This document shows, piece by piece, positions 35,612-46,589 of a stretch of 64,000 bases of DNA. The DNA comes from Platerodrilus igneus (taxonomy: Eukaryota > Arthropoda > Insecta > Coleoptera > Lycidae), in contig JARFIW010000966.1 of the NCBI GenBank assembly GCA_036346225.1, forward strand, positions 2,108,001 to 2,172,000, in the 5' to 3' direction. The translations under genes were made by a program, and so were the position numbers. Below the pieces are notes generated by a model, which did not search any database, was not told where the DNA came from, and saw only the letters and a list, made by a program, of their open reading frames with translations. Numbering within the stretch: the first letter of the stretch is position 1; every line of letters begins with the position of its first letter.

Positions 35612-35992
35612 AGTGACTACTCCGCGGATAATAAATACAATATACCGCTTGTCAACAAAAAAGTTGTAGGGAAATTCAAAGATGAATTTAATGGGGATCT
35701 AGTATTAGAATTTGTTGGTAATAAGGCTAAGTCCTATTGTATTGTAAGCGAGAAAGACACGATTAAAAGGGTCTCACGAAGTGTAGTTAAGAATATTAAT
35801 GTAAATAGTTTTAAGGACATTGTACATAGTAATTCTGGTGCCCTTATGCATAGCGTGGTGTGTATTCGAAGTTATAAATACCAACTTTATACTCAATTAA
35901 TTAATAAAATTAGTTTGTCAGGCGAGGATAACAAAAGGTACGTCATCCCTAATAGTACAGAAGCCTACGCATGGGGACTTAAAGGTATATGA
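35612..35992 (+). pseudogene. Family-B DNA polymerase C-terminal fragment
   Basis: An uninterrupted frame of 126 codons to the natural-looking TGA at 35990-35992. Landmarks are SDYSADNKY, VNKKVVGKFKDEFNG, an SRSVVK basic block, IRSYKYQLYTQLINKI, and a terminal AYAWG. This set is characteristic of the C-terminal part of the protein-primed PolB of Polinton/Maverick and bidnavirus-related elements, often annotated in arthropods as DNA-directed DNA polymerase. The exonuclease and palm catalytic blocks are missing: the frame starts in the middle of the domain at the junction with an internal TIR fragment. It cannot encode an active enzyme. Confidence 0.8.
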
Positions 35993-36180
35993 TAGTTACT
36001 TATATATGTATATATTTGATTGTGTATGTATATAGTAGCACGTAAGTTAGTTATAAGACATACCCACCATCCCCATCCTTAATAATTCCTTCGCTCCTGG
36101 CGACATGTGTTTACCTCAACGCGGTGTCGCTGGACGGTAAAACATATTGTTAGATTAACGGCAATATGTCTTATTGATGA

Positions 36181-36366
36181 AAACACATATTGTCTAGTAA
36201 AGAACCTTTCAGATCATTTGAAACCGAGGATTCTACAACCTATAACGAGCATATATTCCCAAAAGTGGGGGGAGGGGGCATGCAACTACGCTACGGTGCG
36301 TGGGAGAATAAGGATCCTGTCTAATAAGAAATTAAAATTTCCATTTACGTAGCACCAGCCATTGGG
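36181..36366 (+). pseudogene. QLRYG-type frame downstream of PolB
   Basis: After the PolB stop a frame opens at 36181 and reads STTYNEHIFPKV, GMQLRYGAWENKDPV, two stops, then ISIYVAPAIG. The copy in element 2 (46970-47183, minus) keeps the same frame and landmarks (TTYNEHI, MQLR, YVAP) despite substitutions, which argues for a real gene. The shared QLRY motif may link it to the repeats at 32.3, 40.4 and 56.4 kb. The family is not recognised. Confidence 0.45.
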
Positions 36367-36506
36367 AAATGATAAAAATGTTAAACCTATAAATGTGATT
36401 ATTAATTGTGGTTTAGAAAAATAGTAGTTTCCTTGGACTAAATAAAATAGCTTAGACTGATTAATGTATATGGTTACATATTCCCGTACACATCCACAAA
36501 CATCTG

Positions 36507-36703
36507 ACTTGCAAATACTCCCTGTATGTTTGTTGTGGTTTGTTAAGCATTCTTCTTAATCTTTTTTGGGAATTAAACCACTCACAGTTTTTAAAATCAT
36601 CTTTATTTACGTTTCGATCCATGACCTAGGATCGTTGTCAAAATAATAAAAACTATGAGTGGTTTAATTCCCAAAAAAAAATTAAGAAGAACACAAACAT
36701 CTG
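36507..36703. mobile_element. Small foldback insertion with 12-bp target duplication
   Basis: CACAAACATCTG occurs at 36495-36506 and again at 36692-36703. Between them lies a hairpin: CTTCTTAATCTTTTTTGGGA near 36548 and its near complement ending about 36690, arms about 45 bp, with a loop containing GATCCATGACCTAGGATCG. The equivalent region of element 2 (near 46890-46915) lacks the insertion and has one target copy, giving an empty site. The GGATCGAAACGTAAATAAA on the minus strand recalls termini of Penelope-like and other elements, but I cannot assign it. Confidence 0.7.
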
Positions 36704-37521
36704 CTTGCGTCCACATACGGATATGGCGATGCCGGTAGTTTTTGTTTAACAAGTAGTAGGAAAGATACGTTAGGTGTTAGTGTGTGGAAGCCCATCGGAT
36801 CGTTGGATTCAAAAAGAACGGTACGGCGGAATGTATGGTGGTTCTCGCTAGAATAATCAAAAGTGGTTAATCGATAAGATTAGATGTTTAAATATGCGAA
36901 AGTGTAAAAGATTACATGAGCAAAATTTAATTATCAAACAAAAAAGTGCGCGATGTGCTATACTTATAAAGATAGTATAGAATGGTGCTTTGCAGCAGTG
37001 CTAGCAGTAAAAAAAGCAACGGACTTTTTTAACCAACTACAAAAATAGCAGTAGCGCAGAGAAGGGGTATGCATGTATTATACAGCGCACTGTTACTATA
37101 AAATATGTTAGTTTACGGGTAGCTCGAACGTGTAATTGATCACGACTCATAGCTCCCTCGGAGGTTTAAAATTCTGAGACCATTGTCGTTTGAAAAATGT
37201 TTGGATATTATCAGAATGGGAGTGGGTCAAAGTATAAGTTGGACGGATGATTAACCGAGCTTTTTCTATCTTTTACGAAGAAATCGGAAGTAAACAGACA
37301 TCGAGCATCTAATTCTCTATTTGGGTGGTATCAAGTACTTGCCGGCTTTAGAAATAATTACGTGCTACCGGCCGCTATGCAAAAGATTTGGTTCTAGGAA
37401 ATGAGCAACATACGAAAGTACGAAATACTTGGTATTAATGCTAGTTGGTCTAGTGGCCGCACTTGTGCACTCTTCGAGTGTCTCCGGCAATCTTCGATTG
37501 TTTCCAAAATGTATATAGACC

Positions 37522-38340
37522 ATGGCGCTATCCATGGAAGCTGGTCAAAGAAAAATACCCTCCGAAAATATTTTTAATTGCAACTCTTGCGGTGCTTCCT
37601 ATACCAGAAGAAATGCTCTCAAACGGCATCATAACAAATGCCGTGGTGTAACATCGTCCAGGGTTAAGCTTATACATCTGTCAGCAGCAAAGTACTTAAA
37701 CTGTGGGTCTTGTGGTATCGCTTTTACGATAATTGGGCAACTTACTGCGACACAAGGAAAACAGCATGGTATGTCATTAAGCCGTAAACTTTCAGCTCCG
37801 TCAGCTGTTAAAGGGTCTTGTACGAAACAACCACAAATTCTGTGTAAAGTATGCGATTTTGAAATGGAAAAGACTACGTATGCCGCACACTTGAGGAGCA
37901 ACAGGCATAAAAATGCAACAGTTACCGCTACTGGCGAAGATGGTGTAGATGGTTAGCACAGCATTTAACAACTGTATGGCTAGCTATCGCATAAAGAACG
38001 TCAGTGTCGACGATGGAGTATCCGAGTTTCTTTGGAAGCAGAAAGAGCGGTTTATTCGATTAATTAATGAAAAAAGAACACAACATACAGCAGTAAAAGT
38101 TAATTGCGAACTCTACGTCGTCTACACAAAAATGGGAGAAGAGACTACCGATGTGACATCCTTTAACACAAAAAATATGGTTATAACATCTTCTAGTAAT
38201 CTGGAAAATATGTACGAGGTCTTAAGCAAAACGATGAGAAGAAAATCAGAGGAATTTGAAACACGCGGGCCCGTTGGTCTTTGGAAAAGGTGCTCTATTT
38301 AGAAATAAATATTAATAAGTATAAGACGATGTGAGGAGCT
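37522..38340 (+). pseudogene. Zinc-finger and N-terminal region of the PolB gene, frameshifted
   Basis: The first frame (37522-37956) has three Cys/His fingers: CNSCGASYTRRNALKRH, CGSCGIAFTIIGQL (ligands degraded) and CKVCDFEMEKTTYAAHLR. The second frame (37949-38302) continues with AFNNCMASYRI, AVKVNCELYVVY and DVTSFNTKN blocks, and a third frame reads LEININKYKTM from about 38300, followed by a stop. These blocks in this order precede the polymerase domain in arthropod PolB-element proteins. Two frameshifts and stops break it, and the right TIR follows at 38486. It lies to the right of the C-terminal part, so the gene is rearranged. Confidence 0.75.
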
Positions 38341-38485
38341 CTAGGTTAAGAATAAAAGTTGTGAATATGTATTTAGAAATGTGGTTTACAAAATTTAAAC
38401 TGTATTAGTAAAAATTGTTTGTAATAAAAAGTGTTAAAAATGGTTTTTAGATTTTCTTTTAGATATGAGCTGCAGGAAAGTTATA

Positions 38486-38854
38486 ATTTAGAGGGTATGT
38501 GTGTAAAACGGTAATGGGTGGCCGAATTTTAAATCTATTTACAGATTCGGATTCTGCGTAAAATTCTAGATTAACTTGATCTGTCGCTTGGTTAAAAAAT
38601 GTATAAGGACGGTCAGAAATCGCTGCTGGTAAAAAATCTTAAAATTGGGGTAGCTCCCTGGGAGATGATGCTATCTGAATAATTCCTAAAAATTCAGGTA
38701 GCTGAGAAAAATCTAATATTAATTGATACCAAACAAGATAGATTTATCTCAAAGATGAAATGGCTAGTCAAAGAAAACTATTTGGTCCAGAATGTGTGAG
38801 GAAATGAGGATGCTGGACGAAAAGAGGTCATGATTCCCCCAATTATCCTCTACT
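38486..38854 (-). repeat. Element 1 right terminal inverted repeat
   Basis: It is the complement of the left end: GAGGGTATGTGTGTAAAACG, AAATCTATTTACAGATTCGG, GGGTAGCTCCCTGGGAGATG, TTGATACCAAACAAGATAGA, GTGAGGAAATGAGGATGC, ending CTCTACT. The same blocks form the termini of element 2. Confidence 0.85.
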
Positions 38855-40300
38855 CATGGGAATTATTTTTATGCAATTCTATGCTAACAGCATCCTAAAA
38901 ATGTATAATCCTATTTTTATGGATAAATAAAGCGATTTATAGTCAAATAATTTGGTATAGTTTGATTATTATTATTATACATTCTACCTGCCCGCTTGAC
39001 CGCACTCACGCACGCACGCACACACCAGCAGCTGCAAGTTGTCATATTCATACCTTTCGTTCTACGTTTCTAGCGCGCTCCAATTAAGCTGCAATGATTA
39101 GGAAACGATGGAAAGATATAATAAATTTTAAAAAAGTTAAGGAAAGCCCTTAGATTAACGCTGTACAACAAATTCATACTAAAAGACAGTGACGATTTCT
39201 GAGTATGAGCTAATTGGAATGTTATTTCACATTATAATTTTGGTAGTATAAGTAGGTGATGAAGCATAAAAATGCGGTTGTTGGGTTCTCATACATTGTC
39301 AAGGACTTTTAGAAATGTTTAATTAGGTATATGATATAAATTTGTATGAATAGACGTTTGCTCACGCTCAATGTAATATGCGTCATTACTACAACCAATG
39401 AAAAAGTGCGACGATTGGAGGAGTTTGACAATTTCATGTGAACGGATGCCGTGATGGGGCTGATTACGCTGAGCTCCTAACTGAACAGATTGCGATGCAG
39501 TGAGTTGCTGAGTCATTATCCTTACCGTTTCTTTTAAGTTGTGGGTTAGTTCTACGAACGCCGCTGACAATTTGTGATGAAATAGACCGCCAACCCAAAA
39601 GGAATATTGAAGCGCAAAGCATTTGCCATAACTATGTAGATTTTACAAAGTAAGAAACTTGCTCAATTTATATTATTTTCTTTCAATCTTATTAATACTT
39701 AAACCAATTTTGTTTTATTGCATTAAATATGAAAGAGAACAGTTCAAACATCTTTTGAAACTCTCCTTACTTTCGCTTTCAAGAGGTTTTAAAATTTTGA
39801 AAATTTGGAGATCCTTTTAATTCCCAAGCTTGCTTGTTTTCAATAGCAATAGAATTTGAATTTTTCCGTTCAATTCGTAAATTGCCAGTAAGTATTCCGC
39901 TTAATATTTAAAAAAGGGCTTTGCCCAAACCAACTATTTCCTTGTTATGATATAATATGAAAAAAATATTCAAAAGTGTGATAAAATTTACTTCCCCTGA
40001 ATTCATGTCATATCATTAAACCTTGAATGCCGGTAAAATGGTAAAAATTTAATAAATATTCAATGTATTGTATAATTTTAACAATCCTGTGTGAGCCTAT
40101 TTGATGCACGGATTCAAAATACGGTTATAAATTTTTATTGAAAATCAAATCCTAATGCGACAGATGATGCCGTTGTACTTAAAGTTGCATCGTGTAAGTA
40201 AATACGCAAAAAATTCGAACAGTTTAATTTATTGTTCCAAAAGTTTTGATATAGTGGAACAGAACTTATTCGAATTAAGCTCTGAAAGGTAAAGATTTCA
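38855..40300. other. No firm gene; short CACG repeat; possible minus-strand exon
   Basis: A CGCACGCACGCACACAC tract lies near 39007-39023. On the minus strand 39319-39570 reads LSAAFVELTHNLKETVRIMT then QLTASQSVQLGAQ. It looks coding-like but has no motif I recognise, and may be part of a gag-type protein or chance. Confidence 0.4.
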
Positions 40301-40306
40301 GTCATT

Positions 40307-40549
40307 TTAATTATTTATTGAATAATCAAATGCTAAATGCAACCAGACGTACGTCAAATACGGCGGATGTTTGTCATATTTACATCCAGAATTATTTTCA
40401 TGTCTAGATGTAAGCACATATTTATGAGTACCGAAATGTAAAGCCAAACGTTCTCTAGACAATTTCAGCACACTGTCTGTGTACGAATATTCTTCGAAAA
40501 CAAACGAGCAATAATTCTTCACATAATGTTTCCTTTGCTGTATTTGCAT
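40307..40549 (-). repeat. QLRYAN-family coding repeat, copy 2
   Basis: On the minus strand GGATATGCAAATACAG, GAATTATTGCTCGTTTG and GAATATTCGTACACAG match copies 1 and 3. The 80-codon open frame here is out of phase with the QLRYAN frame of copy 3 and is probably not the original protein. About 100 bp beyond the landmarks the similarity to copy 3 continues (GGATGTAAATATGACAAACA). Confidence 0.6.
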
Positions 40550-40559
40550 ATCCCTGCTG

Positions 40560-41200
40560 TTTTCTTGCTTTTGTCGTCCAATCTGTTTGGAAACCTAAAA
40601 CACCACTTTTTTCTGTTAGTCTCGAAATTAATCTTGCGGCGATTTATTAACATTCCACTTGCAAACCTTATTTTCTTTAAATCTCCGATAGGGCGAAAAG
40701 ATGCTTCAACAGCAAATTAATTTGTGTTTGCAGAGTTTATTGCCAAGGATGAAATTACTTAAATTTCGGTCGCGTATCGGAAACATTATTGATTACAAGA
40801 ATAATAAAGGGCTATATATATGTCAATAACAGTCAATCAATAAATATGCTTTTATTTACATCCTGTCTGCTCATTAATGGGAATTTATGTGCGTCAGATG
40901 TAAACCGATATTTAGGGGATGCACACTTTCATTAGGTTAGTGTAGGAATAATGTCGAAAACTAATGGTGCGCTATGATTTCCGATATGTCGTGTGTCTAG
41001 CAGTTACGTCTCCTTATGGAAAATTCGCCATTAATAATTACCATGAATGCAAATATATCTGATAATTCCACGCATATACAAAAAATCCTAGAGACAAACT
41101 CAAAGATCATAGTTTGCCATCGGCTATATAGGAAACGAGAGAAATGCAATTGAATATTACGAAGGCGTAGAAAGGCCACAAAAAATCGCTCACTTATTTT
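40560..41200. other. No recognisable gene
   Basis: AT-rich, with short frames only. Confidence 0.5.
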
Positions 41201-41201
41201 A

Positions 41202-41300
41202 GTTAAATTTCGACTTCGATGTTGAAATATTGTTAAATTTCGACTTCGATCTCGAAATTTAGTTAAATTTCGACTTCGATCTCGAAATTTAGTTAAATTA
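41202..41300 (+). repeat. 30-bp minisatellite, 3.3 units
   Basis: The unit GTTAAATTTCGACTTCGATC plus about ten more bases repeats exactly every 30 bp at 41202, 41232 and 41262, with a partial unit at 41292. Each unit contains an inverted pair (TTTCGA ... TCGAAA). The array ends where the LINE leader begins. Confidence 0.95.
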
Positions 41301-43484
41301 GCATAGGGATTGGTATGGCATTCTAAGACACACAACTGTGATGTGGATGGCAACGGGAAACCACCACATTACCTCCCAAGTACTCCAAGTACTTAAGAGT
41401 TGCAGAGCATAGGGATTGGTATGGCATTCTAAGAGACAACTGCGATGTGGAGGCAACAGGAAACCACCACATAACCTTCCAAGTTCACAACGTACGAGAA
41501 AGTTTTAAAAATGATAGCATGCTCTAGAGTAAAATATTCCGTAGTTAAAATAGTCCTCCATTTGGTACTCAAGGGATATACTACTTTGGAGAATGTGGTC
41601 AGCAGCTCAATAAGAAGAAAAGAAACAGAGTGGACGTCTTGCGAGTCGGGGAGTGGAATGTTAGAAGTATGGAGCAAATAGATCAGCTAGAGAATTTGAA
41701 AATTGAAATAGATTGGTTAGAATTAGATATAGTAAGGATTGGCAAAGTTCGGTGGCCAAAGGTAGAGGATTCTTGGAGTGGAGACTTTAAGGTATTTCAT
41801 ACGGTACTAGAGAAAGAAAATTCGTGTGTAGGTGTAGTTATGTACATAAAGATAAGTCAATGTGTAGAAAACTGTTTACAAATGAACGAATGAATAATCA
41901 TGCTTAGACTAGAATGTAAACCGGTAAATACATTAATAATACAAGTATAAATACCAACTTCCAGCTACAGTGAGGAAGAGGTATAAACGATCAACAAAGA
42001 TAAACACTACATTTCGTAAAACAACATGAATATTCAATAGTTTCGGAAGAAGAAGGAATGATAAATAGTAAAGGATATTCTGAATTTAATAGAAGAAGGA
42101 CGAAAATAGAAAACATACCAGCTGAAGCAGGAAAATTGAGATTCACAGCCAAAAACAGAAAATTATTCGCAAATGCATTAAAGTTAAAAAACAATGGATT
42201 AATAAAATGCACAAAGAGGTACAAACTAAGATGGAAATAGCAAAGAGAGACGAATCATACAAACTAATTAGAATGAATTTTAGGAATACAGAACCGCACG
42301 CCAAAAAATAAGGAGCGCGGGGGAAACGCAGAGAAAGTGGTTAGATGGCAAGAATATATAGGGAATCTATATGCAGGGCAGGAACTAGAAGCGTTAGAAT
42401 AGGAAACTAACATTCAAAGGGATGACTGAAGATATCTTATTAGAGATGAGTTTGAATTAATATTAAAAAGTCTAAAAAATAATAAAGCACATGTTATAGA
42501 TAAGGAGGAAACACAAACTGTAAAAACTGCTAGACACGCAGTAACAGAAGGTCTCTTCCTATTTGCAAGGTATATGTATGATACAGGAGAAATGCCCACA
42601 GATTTCAAACGAAACAAGACATGCGGATAGATGTGATAATTTTCGACCAAGAAGATTGACAGCACATGTGTCAAAAATATTAACTAAAATTGTACAAAGA
42701 CGGATGAAAAACGGGCTGAAAAAAATACTAGGATACCAATTTGGGTTTAGATGAAACGGGAAAATGGGAGACCATTTTAGCTTTAAAGGTGATAATGAGG
42801 AAACCAATTTAAAAAAATGAGAAAGCGCGTGCATAGGATTTGCAGATCTGAAAAAAGCAATCGACAATGTAAAATGAGAAAAATTGTTCACAATACTCAA
42901 AAACATTGACATGCGTTATAGGGATAGCTTGCACAAAAAGTAAATAGCTGTAATAGAATTAGATCAGAGACGTAGAGAAGTAAATATTAGGAAAGGGACG
43001 AGACAGAGATTTGCTCTATTCCCGCTAAGTTTTAACTTATACATTGAAGAGGCAATGAATACTGTCAAATGAAGGAAGACATTTAGAATTTTATGGAGGT
43101 ACAAAAGACTGATATGCCGAGATTTGCAGATGATGTAGCGATATTAGCATCTAGCAAGGAAGAGTTAGAATCAGCTCTTAATAAAATGGAAACAGTACTA
43201 ACAGATAGATATGGTATGAAGGTCGATAAAAATAAAACTAAAGTAGTAGTATGCAAAAAAGGAAAAATAAATCAAAAACCAGAAATCAAATAAGAAACGA
43301 GAACTTACAAAAGGTTACTGATTTTTGCTACTTAAGAAGCCAAACAACGCAAGATGGAATGGGTTTAAAAAATATGTAACAAAGATTAGCACAATGTCGT
43401 GATGCATTTAGCAAGAAAAAGCATATACTATGTTCAAAGACAACAAACAGAAACAAGGAAAATATTGCTGAAGGCATACCTGTG
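41301..43484 (+). mobile_element. RTE-like LINE, copy 2, truncated by element 2
   Basis: A 106-bp leader segment is duplicated in tandem (GCATAGGGATTGGTATGGCA at 41301 and 41407). The endonuclease start is at 41630-41893 (RVGEWNVRSM ... RIGKVRWPK), followed by linker and reverse transcriptase. The polymerase box reads RFADDVAILASSKEELESAL near 43117. Multiple stops and frameshifts break the frame. LINE sequence ends at 43484, exactly where element 2 starts, and does not resume after 49984. Confidence 0.8.
41630..41893 (+). pseudogene. RTE-like endonuclease N-terminal half
   Basis: 87 codons. Residues 4-13 (RVGEWNVRSM) and the later RWPKVEDSW and CVGVVMYI blocks show the start of the APE-like domain. 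It reaches further into the domain than copy 1. The frame stops at 41891, and the SDH end is not recognisable downstream. Confidence 0.75.
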
Positions 43485-44294
43485 AGTAGAGCATAATTGG
43501 CAATACTGGAACCTCATTTCCACCAAAATCCCTCATTTCCACACACATCTGGACCAAAAAGTTTTCTTCGACTAACCATTTTTCATCTTTCGTGATAAAT
43601 ATTACTTAAATTTTTCATCTTTCGAGATAAATGAGCATCCTCATTTCCACACACGAGATAAACCTATTTTTAAGATTTTTTACCGCTAACATTCTGGACC
43701 AAATAGTTTTCTTCGACTAACCATTTTTCATCTTTCGAGATAAACCTATATTGTTTGGTATCAATTAATATTAGAATTTACTCAGCTACCCGAATTTCTA
43801 AGAATTTTTTAGATTTCATCATCCCCCAGGGAGCTACCCTCATTTTAAGATTTTCTACCGGAAGCGATTTCTAACAAGTGTTAAACATTTTTTATACATG
43901 TGATACATCAAAATTAGTCTAGAATTTTATGTAGAATCCGATTCTGCAAACAGATTTAAAATCGGACCACGCCCTGCAAAGTTATACCCCTTTAAAGTCC
44001 TGATCCTATAAATTTTGCTCTTTGCTCTATAAGCAAACCTAACAAATAGTTTTCTTTGTCTAACCAATGCATCTTTCGAGATAAACCTATCTTGTTTGGT
44101 ATTAATTAACATTAGATTTTTCTCAGCTACCCAAATTTCTAGAAATTTTTTAGATTGCACCATCCCTAAGGGAGCTACCCTGATTTTAAGATTTTGTACC
44201 AAGATCAATTTCTAATCACCTCTCCTTTTTAATATCTACAATCCTTTAACCAAACACCTGTAGTAGTATTAACATAAATTAAGCATGCAAAAAT

Positions 44295-44399
44295 TTAATA
44301 ATTTATTTTATCCAATTTACAGTTTAATAAACTTATAGAATGCAATTTTACTAAGTATAACATTATTTCCTGTGTGTAGTCGAATCCAAGTAGTTTAAC
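44295..44399 (-). pseudogene. Possible terminal exon, left-arm copy
   Basis: The minus strand shows an acceptor-like TTTTTTTGTTGCAG followed by 34 codons (VKLLGFDYTQEIMLYLV then LLNCKLDKINY) and TAA at 44295-44297. The mirror copy is at 49074-49178. Because the arms are recent duplicates, their agreement is not independent evidence. The protein is unknown. Confidence 0.35.
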
Positions 44400-44687
44400 C
44401 TGCAACAAAAAAAGATTAATGGGTTGTTTAAAAAGAGAGGAAACGTGTTTTCGGTCAATAAGACATATTATCGTTAACCTAGCAATATGAGAATAATGTA
44501 AATACATTCCAATGTAATGGGTTTTAAATATGTGAATGGGAAGGTCGACTTTTACGTAATCATCGCGTGGTTAATAATTAAGAAAGCTGTATATAATTTC
44601 TTCTCCAAACAAATGCGGTTATTACAATAGGAAAGTACGCTAAATGCAAGTCAATTAACAGCAATTAAATATTGCTTACTGACCTAC

Positions 44688-45095
44688 CTTAATTAGGTTG
44701 CTGTGCTATTAGGAATAATGTACTTTTTGTTGTCCTCGCCCGACAAACTGATTTTATTAATTGGGTATAAAGTTGGTGTTTACATGTGCAGACTTTAACA
44801 CCTCCATATCGCACACTTTACACATAATTCGTGGTTGTTTCGTACAAGACCCTTTAACAGCTGGCGGAGCTGAACGTTTACTACTTAATGACATACCGTG
44901 CTGTTTTTCCTTGTCACGCTGTAAGTTGTCCATTCTCGTAAAAGCGATACCGCAAGTCTCACAGTTTAAGTACTTTGCTGCGGACGGCTTAACCCTGGGC
45001 GATGTTACACCACGACATTTGTTCTGGAGCCGTTTGAGAGCATCCCTCCCGGTAAAGTAGACGTGACAGGGCTCGCATTTAAAAACGTTTAGTAC
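44688..45095 (-). pseudogene. Zinc-finger to PolB C-terminus fusion, left-arm copy
   Basis: Mirror of 48376-48780. Fingers are encoded from about 45095 down to 44790 (minus) and are joined near 44779 to the C-terminal LYTQLI block of PolB. The polymerase body is absent. The plus-strand open frame here is only its antisense. Confidence 0.75.
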
Positions 45096-46312
45096 AAAAC
45101 AAAATCCGCACTATAAGACTTTGGTTAAACTTGTAATCGAACTAACTAAAAAACTTACTCTAGCGTACCTGATTTAAATTCCTTATAGAATGCATACCGA
45201 AGGTTTCCGAAGACGAGCGAACGATGTTGAGGATTCAGCGGGGGACTAAATGATGTCATAATCCTTGCTGCTCGTCCAATACATTTAGCGCCAATGCATG
45301 CACCTGGTTCGCATCGTCGATGGTGCGAATGCAGTTAGTAGAAACACCAGAAAACGTCTTCCATGTTATACGGATCGCGTGCATATTAAAAATCCAAAAG
45401 GGTGGTAGCACACGCACACAAATTGTGTGCAAGTCGTGCTGTAGAAGATGCAGTGCTACTATAACCAAAAACTTAATAAAAACAGTTTAAACCATTACTA
45501 AGGAAATACCAACTTGTTGCCTACAGGATACTTACTAATAAAGCAATTTAATTTTAAATAACTTCTACGTCATATTTTAGGAAATAGAGGGCTTGAATAT
45601 TTTCCAAATGAATCACCAAGCGAAAGTATATGCTTAGCAGTATTAAAATTAACCATTAATTTTCCATTTTTACGACTGTGGTTAATTATAGATTAAAATT
45701 TAATTTGTGCACGTTCAAGCTTCTCGTAAACTAACATATTTTATAGCAACAATGCGCTGTATAATACATGCATACCCCTTCGCCGCGCTACTGCTATTCT
45801 TGTAATTGCTAGAAAAAGTCACTCTCCTTTTTACTGTTAAGACCAATGCAAAGCACCATTTTTTTTTTTATACTTTCTATAGCACATCGCGCAGTTTTTC
45901 GTCTGATAATTTAAATTTTGCTTCTGTAGGCTTTTACACTTTCGCATAGCAGTCAGCCGCACGTAATGATTTCTAGAACCGGTAAGTACTCGATATCGCC
46001 CAAATAGAGAATTAGATGCTCGATGTCTGTCAACTTCCGATTCCTCGTAACAGGTAGAAAAAACTCAGTCAATCATCCATCTAACTTAAACTTCGACCCG
46101 CTCCTGTTCTGATGATTTACAAACATTTTTCAAACGACAATGGGCCGAGAATTTTTAAACCTCCGAGGGATCTTTAGGTCGTGATCAATTACACATCCGA
46201 GCTACGCGTAAACTAACAATGCGCTGTATAATACATGCATACCCCTTCTCTACGCTACTGCTATTCTTGTAGTTGCTTTAAAAAGTCAGTCGCCCTTTTT
46301 ACGGCTAGGACC

Positions 46313-46589
46313 TTATATGTGATTTTTCCAATGCTCCACCCGAAGGTACTACATTGGCCAGGAAGCGAGTTTTTTTTACCTGGAAAATTTGGAATTTTGC
46401 CGAACCCTTGCTGTTCCAAGCAAGGTAGGGATCTTTAACGTGCGTGACAACACTCACACACGGGACCTCCATTTTACCTCTCATCCGAACGAGGGTGTAT
46501 TTTTGTGAAAAATGCTCGCCTAACATTTTTCAAGCGGACCGTGTCGGGATTCGAACCCGGGACCTTGGGCGTAGTAGTCACACACATAC
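46313..46589 (-). mobile_element. tRNA-derived SINE, copy C, with 14-bp target duplication
   Basis: TTACGGCTAGGACC occurs at 46299-46312 and 46590-46603, exactly flanking the SINE. On the minus strand it has B box GGGTTCGAATCCCG, then GCGAGCATTTTTCACAAAAA, CACGCACGTTAAAG, CTTGCTTGGAACAGCAAGGG, and the 3' end GGAGCATTGGAAAAATCAC. The 5' head with the A box is truncated. It is absent from the equivalent place in element 1 and in both arms, so it inserted after the inverted structure or into this copy alone. Confidence 0.93.

Larger units (their letters stand above)
34016..38854 (+). mobile_element. Compound TIR element with PolB remnants (element 1)
   Basis: Both ends carry the same inverted sequence: AGTAGAGAATAATTGGG at 34016, and its near-perfect complement ending CTCTACT at 38854. 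Similarity extends through ATCATGACCTC and CTCATTTCCTCACACATT. Inside, left to right, are a short internally deleted copy (34016-35605), a PolB C-terminus, a QLRYG-type frame, non-coding DNA, and a zinc-finger/PolB N-terminus. The AG start recalls Polintons, which use 6-bp target duplications. Here the flanks instead show CATAGGAGT versus CATGGGAAT (7 of 9 alike). The element is only about 4.8 kb, so it is a deleted and rearranged derivative. Confidence 0.75.
43485..46078 (-). repeat. Element 2 left arm
   Basis: On the minus strand it reads 5' region, zinc-finger/PolB fusion, a short downstream exon, then the terminal repeat. It is the reverse complement of 47395-49984; positions correspond as 93469 minus p within a few bases. 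The last about 700 bp (43485-44200) are the terminal repeat, with two subterminal units about 340 bp apart. Confidence 0.9.

Noticed and set aside
41202..41300. CRISPR-like array
   Set aside because: The three 30-bp units are contiguous with no spacers, in eukaryotic DNA. It is a minisatellite.
44761..45060. 99-codon plus-strand frame, and its mirror at 48405-48713 (minus)
   Set aside because: These are antisense of the zinc-finger/PolB fusion. Their agreement comes only from the duplicated arms.
45256..45468. 70-codon frame conserved in both arms (mirror 47997-48209)
   Set aside because: Conservation between recent duplicate arms is not evidence of coding. No motif is present, and the region lies in the 5' non-coding part of the element.
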